From Rhizobium sp. (lineage in GTDB: Bacteria; Pseudomonadota; Alphaproteobacteria; Rhizobiales; Rhizobiaceae), in NCBI GenBank assembly GCA_019739215.1, contig JAHHDR010000018.1:1-64000 (forward strand): 64,000 nt of DNA. The letters are read 5' to 3'. A model generated the notes under the pieces. The model worked only from the letters and a program-made list of their open reading frames with translations. It was not told where the DNA came from and ran no database searches. Positions 28,765 through 36,631 of this stretch are shown in pieces (positions within the stretch are counted from its first letter, which is position 1; each line of letters begins with the position of its first letter). A program made the position numbers and the translations under genes.

Positions 28765-28845
28765 GGTGATCTCCAAGTTGAGCGATTTCAGAAAGGCTGT
28801 TCAGAAGAACCAGTTTGCATACACACCTGCGAATTGGGTGTTTTG

Positions 28846-28857
28846 ACCCGAACGGGT
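28846..28857. promoter_or_regulatory. ACCCG-AA-CGGGT palindrome, candidate operator
   Basis: A 12-bp dyad with perfect 5-bp arms about 80 bp upstream of the RTX gene start at 28938. The downstream gene of the same operon encodes a LuxR-family regulator, so autoregulation through this site is plausible. No experimental motif is matched. Confidence 0.3.
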
Positions 28858-28937
28858 GATGCCGAGGTCGGCTGGCTTCGGTACGTATGACTTGTTCGAA
28901 GTGCGGACAGATGTCTGGCCGACCACGGGAGGATTTG

Positions 28938-30131
28938 ATGGCTAAATTTCAAGCGGGTGTAGGCGCCAACTTCGACTTCCTTTTTGAGGAGGAGTGGCAG
29001 CAAGTTTTTGAGCCCATGGCCCAGTTGAGCGTTTCTGCGACGCAAGCGACGTACGAAGATTCTCTTGGCAACCAAGTGGCGATGCTGGGAAACGGCTTGG
29101 GGAACGCGAGTGGAACGGTCACTCGGGTCACCATTACGGATGCTGATGGTGACATGATCTGGGACGTTACAGACCTTTCTATCAATTACACGGAGCTGCA
29201 TGAGGCGGTTCAGGCAGACTGGGACTATGGCATCTCGGATTTCATGGGAGAATTGATGCGTGGAGACGATGTCTTCACGGGCACCAGCGGGAACGAGGAA
29301 CTTCTGGTCGACGCGGATCTGGGAAATGACATCGTTAAAGGCCTTGGTGGCGACGACTTCTTCCGCGCTGGTCCTGGCAACAACAAGATGAACGGGGGAG
29401 CGGGGTGGGACATCCTTGCCTATCATCATACAGGTTGGCCGGAAGCTCAGCCAACGCGAGGCGTTGTTCTTGACGTCGAGGCCGGCACCGCCGTTAACCC
29501 CTGGGGCGGTTCGGATGTCATCCGCAATTTCGAAACGTACTGGCTCTCGAAGTTTGACGACATCGTCAAGAATGCGAACGCCGACAATGGATACTTTCTC
29601 TTGCTCGAGGGCGATGACAGGTTGGATGGTCGCGGAGGATTCACCCAGCTCGATTACGGTCGGGAAGCGCTTTACGGCGCCACAAACGGAATCAGCCTCG
29701 ACCTGTCAAAGAAAACTGCGATAGATGGTTTTGGCGATATCGACACACTTCGTTCAATCGAGCGGGTGTTGGGAACCGAGTTCGATGACACAATCGCAGG
29801 GGACAAGCGAAGCAACACTATTATCGCGCGCGAAGGCAATGACGTGCTGACCGGCAATGGCGGCAAAGACGTTTTCGAATTCTACGAGCTTGTGGGGGTG
29901 CCGTTCGGACACGACCAAATCACCGACTTCGGGACAGGAAAGCGAGAGGGACGCGATCGCATCGACCTGTCCTATATTGCAGGTGTTGAAACCTTTGATG
30001 ATGTGCTTGAAATCGCAGAAGACACGGATGAAGGCGTCTTGATTTCATTCGATGTAGATAACAGCATCACGCTAGTTGGTGTATCGATCGACGATCTGAC
30101 GGCCGGCAACTTCTACATAACTAGCTTCTGA
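28938..30131 (+). CDS. RTX-type calcium-binding protein
   Basis: 397 residues from ATG 28938, preceded by gggagg; an upstream in-frame start at 28887 is less well supported. The N-terminal ~110 residues (opening MAKFQAGVGANFDFLFEE) are non-repetitive. RTX-like Asp/Gly segments follow (GDDVFTGTSGNEELLVDADLG, GLGGDDFFRAGPGNNKMNGG, GDDRLDGRGG, GDKRSNTIIAREGNDVLTG). The C-terminus has the serralysin-type pattern GKDVFEFYELV...DQITDFGTG and ends AGNFYITSF. Expected to be exported unfolded by a host type I system. The LuxR-type regulator gene begins 20 bp downstream, probably in the same operon. Confidence 0.8.
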   Translation: MAKFQAGVGANFDFLFEEEWQQVFEPMAQLSVSATQATYEDSLGNQVAMLGNGLGNASGTVTRVTITDADGDMIWDVTDLSINYTELHEAVQADWDYGISDFMGELMRGDDVFTGTSGNEELLVDADLGNDIVKGLGGDDFFRAGPGNNKMNGGAGWDILAYHHTGWPEAQPTRGVVLDVEAGTAVNPWGGSDVIRNFETYWLSKFDDIVKNANADNGYFLLLEGDDRLDGRGGFTQLDYGREALYGATNGISLDLSKKTAIDGFGDIDTLRSIERVLGTEFDDTIAGDKRSNTIIAREGNDVLTGNGGKDVFEFYELVGVPFGHDQITDFGTGKREGRDRIDLSYIAGVETFDDVLEIAEDTDEGVLISFDVDNSITLVGVSIDDLTAGNFYITSF

Positions 30132-30151
30132 TCTCAGGCCGCTCCGGGAGG

Positions 30152-31375
30152 ATGATTTATGTCATTCAACACGAAGCGGCCGTGCCGACTATCGCGCGCC
30201 TATTCTTCTGTGATATTCAAAGATCGAGGGCGACAGAGGTAGACAGGGTGTATTTGCATCCGGATATCGCTAATGAGCTTGGGGCCATGGTCGACGGCGT
30301 TCCATTCGGAGCGGCTTCCTGGGATGACGTTGTCGCCGCGGTTGCCTCGGCACTCCCAGGGAGCTTTGCGGCAATTCAGAATGCCAACTTCGCTGCATCC
30401 CAGCTCAACTCTATATACTCGTACAACATTCCGACAGACTTCTTGGAGGCGTACAGAGGTCATTTCGCTGCAATCAATCCGTGGGAGAGATACTGGTTCG
30501 GTGTGCCGACGGGGACGGTAGTGAGTAGCGAGGAAGTAGCGCCCTCGTCTCTCTTCAAGCACACAGAGTTCTACAATGATTGGCTAATGCCGCAGAGCGG
30601 GATAGCGGCGGCTGGATTGAAGATCGCGGCCGATCGTGGAGAGACAATTCGAATGTATTTGAACTATCCGATGGATCGATCTTCCAGCTACGACGCAGCC
30701 GCCGTGCGACTGATGAAGCAGCTAAGAGGTAGTCTTGAGCGCACAATGAATTTGCTCCGTGCAATGCGAGATTCTTCGGAGATTGCCGTCGGTCGCGCAG
30801 CGCTTGTCGCACGCGGCAACCGAGCTGCATTCGTGGTGGGCGCTGGATGCGTTCTGGATGAGGCGAACGGCAGTGCTGAGGCGCTCTTCCGACTGGGCAC
30901 AGCGCTGAAGGTTAGAGGTAGGGTGGTCACCTTAAGTCAGCCCTCAGCGCATGCTCAGTTCTCCGAGGCAGTCTCGAGGCTCTGTCGCGGGCAGACTGTC
31001 GAACTCTCGCGCATTGTACTGGAGACGGATGCCGGCAGATGGTTGGTTTCAATCGCTGCGATCGGAACCGGAGCGTCATACGAGTTCTCCGGCCTGCTCC
31101 CGCTTCGACGCAAAGTGTTCGTCACTATCACGCCGATCAGCGGTGAACAGCGCCCGATCGTCGATGGTGCGACCACAAGAAGACTATTCGGCCTAACCAC
31201 GACCGAACATGAATTATGCCTCCAGCTAATGCATGGTGGTACACTAACGGAGATTGCCGACGCTACCGGTGTTTCGAAAGAGACGGTCCGTTCCCGACTG
31301 AAGGCGGTTTTCGTGAAGACCAATCTGACACGACAAGCCGACGTCATTCTTCTGTTTTCACGAATCTCGCACTGA
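30152..31375 (+). CDS. LuxR-family helix-turn-helix transcriptional regulator
   Basis: Up to 407 residues. The C-terminal ~65 residues are a LuxR-type DNA-binding domain (GLTTTEHELCLQLMHGGTL, then EIADATGVSKETVRSRLKAVF). The rest is a PAS/GAF-like sensory region with no receiver-domain aspartate and no recognised acyl-homoserine-lactone-binding motif. The ATG at 30152 touches the gggagg upstream, which is too close for good initiation. GTG or TTG codons near 30248-30256 or the ATG at 30290 may be the true start. It lies in the RTX operon and probably controls it in response to an unknown signal. Confidence 0.78.
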   Translation: MIYVIQHEAAVPTIARLFFCDIQRSRATEVDRVYLHPDIANELGAMVDGVPFGAASWDDVVAAVASALPGSFAAIQNANFAASQLNSIYSYNIPTDFLEAYRGHFAAINPWERYWFGVPTGTVVSSEEVAPSSLFKHTEFYNDWLMPQSGIAAAGLKIAADRGETIRMYLNYPMDRSSSYDAAAVRLMKQLRGSLERTMNLLRAMRDSSEIAVGRAALVARGNRAAFVVGAGCVLDEANGSAEALFRLGTALKVRGRVVTLSQPSAHAQFSEAVSRLCRGQTVELSRIVLETDAGRWLVSIAAIGTGASYEFSGLLPLRRKVFVTITPISGEQRPIVDGATTRRLFGLTTTEHELCLQLMHGGTLTEIADATGVSKETVRSRLKAVFVKTNLTRQADVILLFSRISH

Positions 31376-31857
31376 TTGCCCGATCGCGTGCAAACCCTGG
31401 TTCATCAGAAGGAGGCTTTCCACTAGCCAAGGGTCACGTCCTGATTCCGAACTGCCCAACGGGTGAACGCCTGAGTGTGCGACAGGCCCGGGTCTTTGCG
31501 CACCGCGTCGACCGCGAACAAGATCTCGAACTCGCGGGGCACGGCCTACATGCAGCGCATGCCGCCGTTTTCATTACCTGCCGTTGGCAAGTGACTTGTT
31601 GACGTGGCCGCAGAAGTATGCGCGACACCCGAATTACCTCATTTGCTTAACTTGTGCTGATGGCAAGCATGGCGTTGAATGCTCGCATCCGGGCGGTTCG
31701 GACTCCGCCAAGACCGAAGGTCACCCTCCTGCCGCATCGCGCGCCGCCCGGAACCAATCGCAGCACGATGATTTGGAGAGCTGCACAGCTTCGTGGGCAA
31801 TGATCCTGCCCGATTGGCCCGTTAGCCCTAGGTAGTAAGGTTAAACTCAGATTATAC
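31376..31857. other. Gene-poor stretch in the accessory block
   Basis: About 480 bp. The only frame with protein-like composition is on the minus strand at 31423-31542 (39 codons, GTG start, containing REFEILFAVDAVRKDPGLS), possibly the remnant of a larger gene. I recognise no family, insertion sequence or RNA gene here. Confidence 0.4.
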
Positions 31858-32130
31858 TTGCTTGAAAGGCCGCGTCCCGCGCATATGACGGGTATCTCCC
31901 GGGGGCCGCCAATGTACGACCGACGCTCCGCATTTCGACAATATGCAGTTGGTTACTTCGCCCGCAAACATGGCCTGGACAGGCGAAGCTCAGAGATGAT
32001 TCTTTCCAAGGCGACGAGCACGCGAGAGGCCAATCGTCTCGCGCGGGCAAGTAAATCTGAACCCCGTAGCGTGGGCAACAGCCTCTATTTTGCGCGGCTG
32101 AGACTGGCGCGAAGTCTGGCCTTCAAGTGA
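31858..32130 (+). CDS. Small basic hypothetical protein
   Basis: 90 residues from ATG 31858. The internal ATG at 31912, giving MYDRRSAFRQYAVGYFARK, is an equally plausible start. Arg/Ser-rich, predicted helical, and looks like a small DNA-binding or orphan phage protein. No family recognised. Its stop lies 7 bp from the convergent zinc-ribbon gene. Confidence 0.4.
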   Translation: MLERPRPAHMTGISRGPPMYDRRSAFRQYAVGYFARKHGLDRRSSEMILSKATSTREANRLARASKSEPRSVGNSLYFARLRLARSLAFK

Positions 32131-32137
32131 TTGGAGC

Positions 32138-33172
32138 CTACCGCACCTCCAGGCACGCAAACGACTGGGTTGAAAGCCTCGCGCGCCAGTTCGTCGCCTG
32201 ACAATCGTTGCCGCAGAACTTTTCCTTCGTGCTTTTAGCGGGGAATTCGTCGCCGCATTGAAGACAGGTCAATTCGAACGAGCCGACGAGAGTTGAATAT
32301 TCTCGCCCTTCGACGATCGCCCTCGCTGCTCGGACACGACGCTTGGATGCAGCGGCTCCATGGCTTTGAGAGCAATATTTTGCGTCCGGAAACTTTGCGA
32401 AGAACTGCTTTCCACAGAACAGGCACCAACGTTCGATCGCGCGTCCCTCTAGTTCTGCATACCAGCAATCGGTGCTGCAAAACGTCCCTGCCAGCGATGT
32501 GCGGTGCGGATGGAACATCGCGCCGCAGTGTTTACACGCCCTTTGCACCTTCGGCTTTCTGTGGGCCACGCCATGGCACTTGATCGAGCAATAGATGCCC
32601 CTGCCCTCGCCTTTTCTGGGCATGAAGGCTCCGCCGCAGGTCTTGCAGACTGCTGTCAGATTTCTGGGCTTGGCGATTGTCGCATAAGCCGACTTGATCA
32701 CCTTGGCGTCACGCCATCCGGTGTCCTTGGCCCGATGCTCATTGTAGGACCTCGCACACATTGGCGAGCAGAAGCGCCCCTTCCGCCCCCCCGTCCGATC
32801 ATCGATCGGGATTTCGTTCGCGCACCAGCGGCAGTTTTCCTCAGGAACGGTGGCGTCGGGCTGTCCCTCGGCCCATGATGGTCGCGCTGCGCCGGTCAAC
32901 GCAAATGCCGTGGACACAATGGACCGAGCCTCGATGTCGGCCAAAGCGAAAGAGTGGCCGTCCAGGCAGAAAGCAGCACGCAGTCCGGCGACGCAAAGCC
33001 CCTCATTCTCGAACGGGCTCGAACGCCAGTCCTTCAGAATATCGAAAACGCGGTTGACTACACTTCGACGCCTGTCCGGTGAAAGCAGGCGCGGCGACTT
33101 CTTCGGCTTGGGTTGCGCCTCGGGCTTGCCATATCGAAAGGAACTGTAGCCGGACCAGTTGTCCACAAACAC
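32138..33172 (-). CDS. Protein with five tandem zinc-ribbon-like modules
   Basis: 344 residues (GTG start). The N-terminal ~110 residues are unassigned. Then come five modules of about 35 residues, each with a CxxC knuckle and a second Cys pair or Cys/His knuckle: CRWC...FCSPMC, CKTC...YCSIKC, CKHC...FCSTDC, CLFC...YCSQSH and CLQC...FCGNDC. Each could bind one Zn2+. Treble-clef or zinc-ribbon arrays of this kind usually bind nucleic acid or protein. No nuclease motif was found between the modules. It lies between the RTX block and the cell wall hydrolase gene, on the strand of the virion genes but separated from them. Confidence 0.7.
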   Translation of the reverse strand: MFVDNWSGYSSFRYGKPEAQPKPKKSPRLLSPDRRRSVVNRVFDILKDWRSSPFENEGLCVAGLRAAFCLDGHSFALADIEARSIVSTAFALTGAARPSWAEGQPDATVPEENCRWCANEIPIDDRTGGRKGRFCSPMCARSYNEHRAKDTGWRDAKVIKSAYATIAKPRNLTAVCKTCGGAFMPRKGEGRGIYCSIKCHGVAHRKPKVQRACKHCGAMFHPHRTSLAGTFCSTDCWYAELEGRAIERWCLFCGKQFFAKFPDAKYCSQSHGAAASKRRVRAARAIVEGREYSTLVGSFELTCLQCGDEFPAKSTKEKFCGNDCQATNWRARLSTQSFACLEVR

Positions 33173-33244
33173 GTTGGCCTCATTGGTGCATGGGAGATTG
33201 CGCTCGCAGAGGGTCTGCGAGCCGATGAATGCGATGTGAGGAAA

Positions 33245-35103
33245 TCAGCCGAACAGGCCGCCGCCGCCCTCGGCGTCCTGATCTGTGTCAGAGCCCAGAT
33301 CAGAGCCGAAATAGCCCATGGCCTTGCCGCTGCTGTCAAATACGGTCACGGCGCCGGTCTTGCCGGTGATGGCTATGCGACCGCCGGATAGGGATGTCAC
33401 CTGCTGACCATCGGACGCCGTGGCTTGCGTGCCGGGTGGCTGCCCGCCACTCCAAACCGAGAACACCGCGTCGGATCCTGAACCGATGTCGTTGATCGCC
33501 ATGGGCTCGCCGCCGCTAAACAGACCCGGGTTCTGCGCCACTTGCTGACCTGCAAGAGCACCGAACAAGCCTCCTACCGGCCCAAGTGCAAGACCGCCGA
33601 CAGTTGCCCCGATTGCAGTCTGCGGCGACATGAGGCTGTCCCAGAAGCCGCGCTTTGCCGAGGTCTGCGTGGCGGCCGGAGTGACCTGCTTTGCTGCCGT
33701 GCGCTGCTGCTGGACATTGGCAGGCATCGTTGCCGGGCCTTCAATGTCCGCGGCAATGGACGGTTGGTCAGGGACGGAGATGGTTTCGAGCGTAGGTGCA
33801 GCCTCCACGCTTTGCTGAAGGTCTGGGATCTGCGCTGCCTTCGGAGTGGTCGTCTGATATGCTGTGCCATCATCCCAGACGCCCACTGTGCCGCTAAGAT
33901 TGGTGATGTTCGGCGCCCAACCCCGCAAACTGCTGGTAGCCTGCGGCCTGCTGTTCTGGGGTCGGAACTCCCGAGAAAAGCCCTTTGGCCGGCACGTTCT
34001 GCGCGGGCATCTGCTGTTCGATTGCTGCCATCGCCGGGGCTTGTGCGGGCTCTTCAGCAAATGCGGTCTTTAGACCGATCATGGGCGCTAGACGTGCCGG
34101 GTCCTGAAGTTTGGCGCTCCACATCGCCCTGTATCGCCTGCATTTCGGCACTGAGTACGCCGCTCGTCGGACCGCGCTGCGCGGCCATGGCATCTGGAAA
34201 GTTGCCCAGATCGGCCGGCGCCTGCCTCATACCCGTGAAGCTCTGCGTATTCGTGGCGGCGTCGATCTGCGGTTGGCCGAAGCGCGAGGGATCGAACGCC
34301 ATTTCCGGCTTGGCCCCGAACCTGCCCTGGTCGAAGCCCTCGGCCACCGTCGGCGCGTTGCCGTCAAACCTGCTTGTATCAAAGTCGGGATCAGCAAGTC
34401 CCATGCGACTGGAGACGGAAGCCGGGTCCGGCATCCCACGCACTGCTGTGCCAGCGTCCAAGCTCGGCGTCATACCCAAGTCCGCCGTTGCAGGCAGGTC
34501 CATCATCGGCCGCGCCGTGGCACTCGCCTCGAGCGGCGCCGTGCCGGCAAACAGCCCCTTGGCCTGCACACTGCCCATGGGAGACTTGACCGAAGGCGCA
34601 GCGGCCATCTCTGTCCAGCCGCCCGGCGCGTCCTCTGCCGGTCGAGCGCCGGGGGCAGGAATATTCTCGGGATTCCGGGCATAGGCGTAGCGGTCAGGCT
34701 GCACATAGCCTTCCGACGTGCCGATAGACCTCATCTGAGGGTCGCTAAAATATTGATGTCCGGTCGTCTCGGTTTCGTAGCTCAGTCCGCCGGGGAGATT
34801 GTCGACGGCGTTCGGGGTGGCGTAGAACGTAATCCTGTCATTGACTGGGCCATTTTCCGCAACGTAGTCAATCTGCTCTTGAGCCATGGCGACGAGGTCT
34901 TCGCCAACGCCTGGGGGGAGCGCGCGATCGTATGCGTTGAACTCGTTTGTGTTGGCCACCACCTGTTCAGGCGTCACTCCAAGAAGGGCCGCGCGGTTTG
35001 CGATCACCGAAGCGATTGCTCGCATGTCCGAAATACGTTGCGCGGGAGTGCCGGAAACAGCTTCGCCGGCGATCACTTCCGCAACCGTTCTAGCTCGGGT
35101 CAT
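33245..35103 (-). CDS. SleB-type cell wall hydrolase with long repetitive C-terminal region, frameshifted
   Basis: Restored length about 618 residues from ATG 35103. Residues 1-130 match the SleB-like hydrolase fold (VAEVIAGEAVSG, MRAIASVIANRAALLG, NEFNAYDR, TFYATPNAVDNLPGG), which cleaves peptidoglycan; the early Glu of AGEA is the likely catalytic residue. The remaining ~480 residues are Ala/Pro/Gln-rich with repeated GLF motifs (AKGLFAG, AKGLFSG, NPGLFSG) and the end GGGLFG. Frame breaks near 34110 (extra a in caaac) and 33921 (extra g) occur in both arms; removing one base at each joins three frames. It may be the lysis enzyme or a virion-borne lysin that helps DNA ejection. Confidence 0.78.
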
Positions 35104-35163
35104 CGCTTACCTTTACGTGTGCTTGGAGTTGCGGCATGATGCTAACTTCGATGGAGAGGCATC

Positions 35164-35470
35164 ATGCTAAATTTTTTGACTGTGCTATTGATTGCAGGGG
35201 CATCCTCCCCGCCGGATGCTTGCAACATCTATGCGGCGCGGGATTACCCTTCGATCAAGATCGAGGAGCACGAGAGGACGATTTCAATCGTGTTCGATGC
35301 CTGGAACAAGACCATGGACAAGGTCGTCACAAAGCCCTTTGGAGCCCTTCAGGAAGGAGCCGTGGAGGAAGATGGCAAGACCGTCCACGTCTTTTCCCGG
35401 GGCGAAGGTAGACGGCAAGGACGCCATCATTTTTTCGTCGATGGTCTTCTTCCCGGACTGCGATAAATGA
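35164..35470 (+). CDS. Small exported hypothetical protein, frameshifted
   Basis: About 101 residues. MLNFLTVLLIAGASS is a short signal-peptide-like segment, and the Cys after it (PPDAC) could be a lipoprotein or disulphide Cys. One extra base near 35398 (tctttt) breaks the frame. Corrected, the C-terminus reads GKDAIIFSSMVFFPDCDK, giving a second Cys. It is divergent from the cell wall hydrolase gene, so a role in lysis is conceivable but not shown. Confidence 0.5.
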
Positions 35471-35473
35471 CGG

Positions 35474-36221
35474 CTAGAGAATGAAGTCGGCTTCGGTCAG
35501 CGCGGATTTCGCCAGTCAGGCGCAGGATCAGCGGGAAGTTGAAGCCCCCCAGCGTATCGACCTCCAGCACAGTGTTTCCTCCACTAAACGAGAACCTGAT
35601 TTCGCCGTCGAAGTCGAAAAATCCGAGGCTAGACAGATCGATCTTGTCGCCCTCAGCCTGCGAAAAGTCAGTTATGCGGTCAGCGCTTTGTTCTCCGCTA
35701 TCCCCGCTGTTCTTGTAGGCGAAAACATCTGAACCAAGGCCGCCAGTCATGGTGTCAGCCCCAAAGCCACCTATCAGGGTGTCGTCGCCATCATCGCCTT
35801 GAAGAACGTCGTCGCCAAAGCCACCGATCAGTCGGTCATTGCCAGAAAATCCCCTGATCCACGTCGTCACCAGTGTTCCCGGTGATGATGTCGTCCCGCG
35901 AAAAGATCTTTGAATACAAAGGACGCGTCATCGGCCGGCGTTTTTGACTTCGCGGTCCCGGACAAACGACCCAAGCGACAGATCGATGCCGGTTAAAACG
36001 TTGCCATAGTGATCATCGTTCTCGAAATCGATCTTCGTCACGGTCCCGCCAGTGACGTCGCCCTTTTTGTTGAAGTTGAAGTCACCCTTGATCGTGGTGA
36101 CGTACCCCTCGCCGTAGCTGATCTTGATCGTGTGCTCGCTCACCGCGCGTCCGCGCCCGCGGAGGACGTCGCTGAAATCGAGGACGGACATGTCCCATCC
36201 CCCAGCCGAAGTATTTCGCCA
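35474..36221 (-). pseudogene. Third RTX-type calcium-binding protein, five frame breaks
   Basis: Restored product about 245 residues from ATG 36221 (GGAGG five bases upstream): MAKYFGWGWDMSVLDFSDV at the N-terminus, four RTX nonapeptide-type repeats in the middle (GFSGNDRLIGGFGDDVLQG, GDDGDDTLIGGFGAD), and the serralysin-type end LTEADFIL. Frame breaks near 36202, 35936, 35897, 35853 and 35503 are the same in both arms, and each is repaired by removing one base. Given similar one-base breaks in essential virion genes nearby, these may be consensus errors. Five in 750 bp also leaves room for a real pseudogene. Confidence 0.65.
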
Positions 36222-36252
36222 TGCCATCCTCCCATTGAAGGAAGGAAGATTC

Positions 36253-36384
36253 TCACGTCAACCTACGGTTAGCAAGGCTTGGCCTCGACTCTCCCACACT
36301 CACGTGTTTTCCAGCAAGAAGCAGGCGGGAAACCAAATTGATCAGACTACCGCCACCGGACGTTCCGAGACGATTGCTGGCCAT
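36253..36384 (-). CDS. Possible 43-residue peptide
   Basis: ATG 36384 lies 10 nt behind aaggag. The peptide is Gly/Ser/Leu-rich (SGGGSLINLVSRLLLAGK) and basic. It ends about 30 bp before the frameshifted RTX gene on the same strand. Too short to judge. Confidence 0.25.
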   Translation of the reverse strand: MASNRLGTSGGGSLINLVSRLLLAGKHVSVGESRPSLANRRLT

Positions 36385-36421
36385 CTTCACAAAACTCCTT
36401 AGGTTGAGGCATTCTGGCGGA

Positions 36422-36631
36422 ATGAACAACGATCCCGAGCCGCCGGTCGAGGAGACCGACATCGTCACCCTGGTGCTGCAGATCGCTGTCGCGATAGCGA
36501 TACCATGCTTGCTCTGGGGGCCACTGGACCGGCTTCTTCCGGCCTATCGTGACTGCGGTTGTGAAGCCCGCTCTGCAAGCAGTGGGGGTTATGACCCGAT
36601 AGGTCAGTTGCCTTTTTCTGGTCCGCGCTGA
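36422..36631 (+). CDS. Small single-pass membrane protein, possibly holin-like
   Basis: 69 residues from ATG 36422. An acidic N-terminus (NNDPEPPVEETD) is followed by one hydrophobic helix (IVTLVLQIAVAIAIPCLLW) and a Cys/Gly-containing tail. Its last 28 bp overlap convergently with the end of the ejection-protein gene, which argues for caution. Size and topology would suit a pinholin or spanin-type lysis protein, but no family is recognised. Confidence 0.35.
   Translation: MNNDPEPPVEETDIVTLVLQIAVAIAIPCLLWGPLDRLLPAYRDCGCEARSASSGGYDPIGQLPFSGPR

Noticed and set aside
34111-35139. 342-codon open frame on the plus strand antisense to the cell wall hydrolase
   Set aside because: Arg/His-rich shadow; the opposite strand encodes a clear SleB-type domain.
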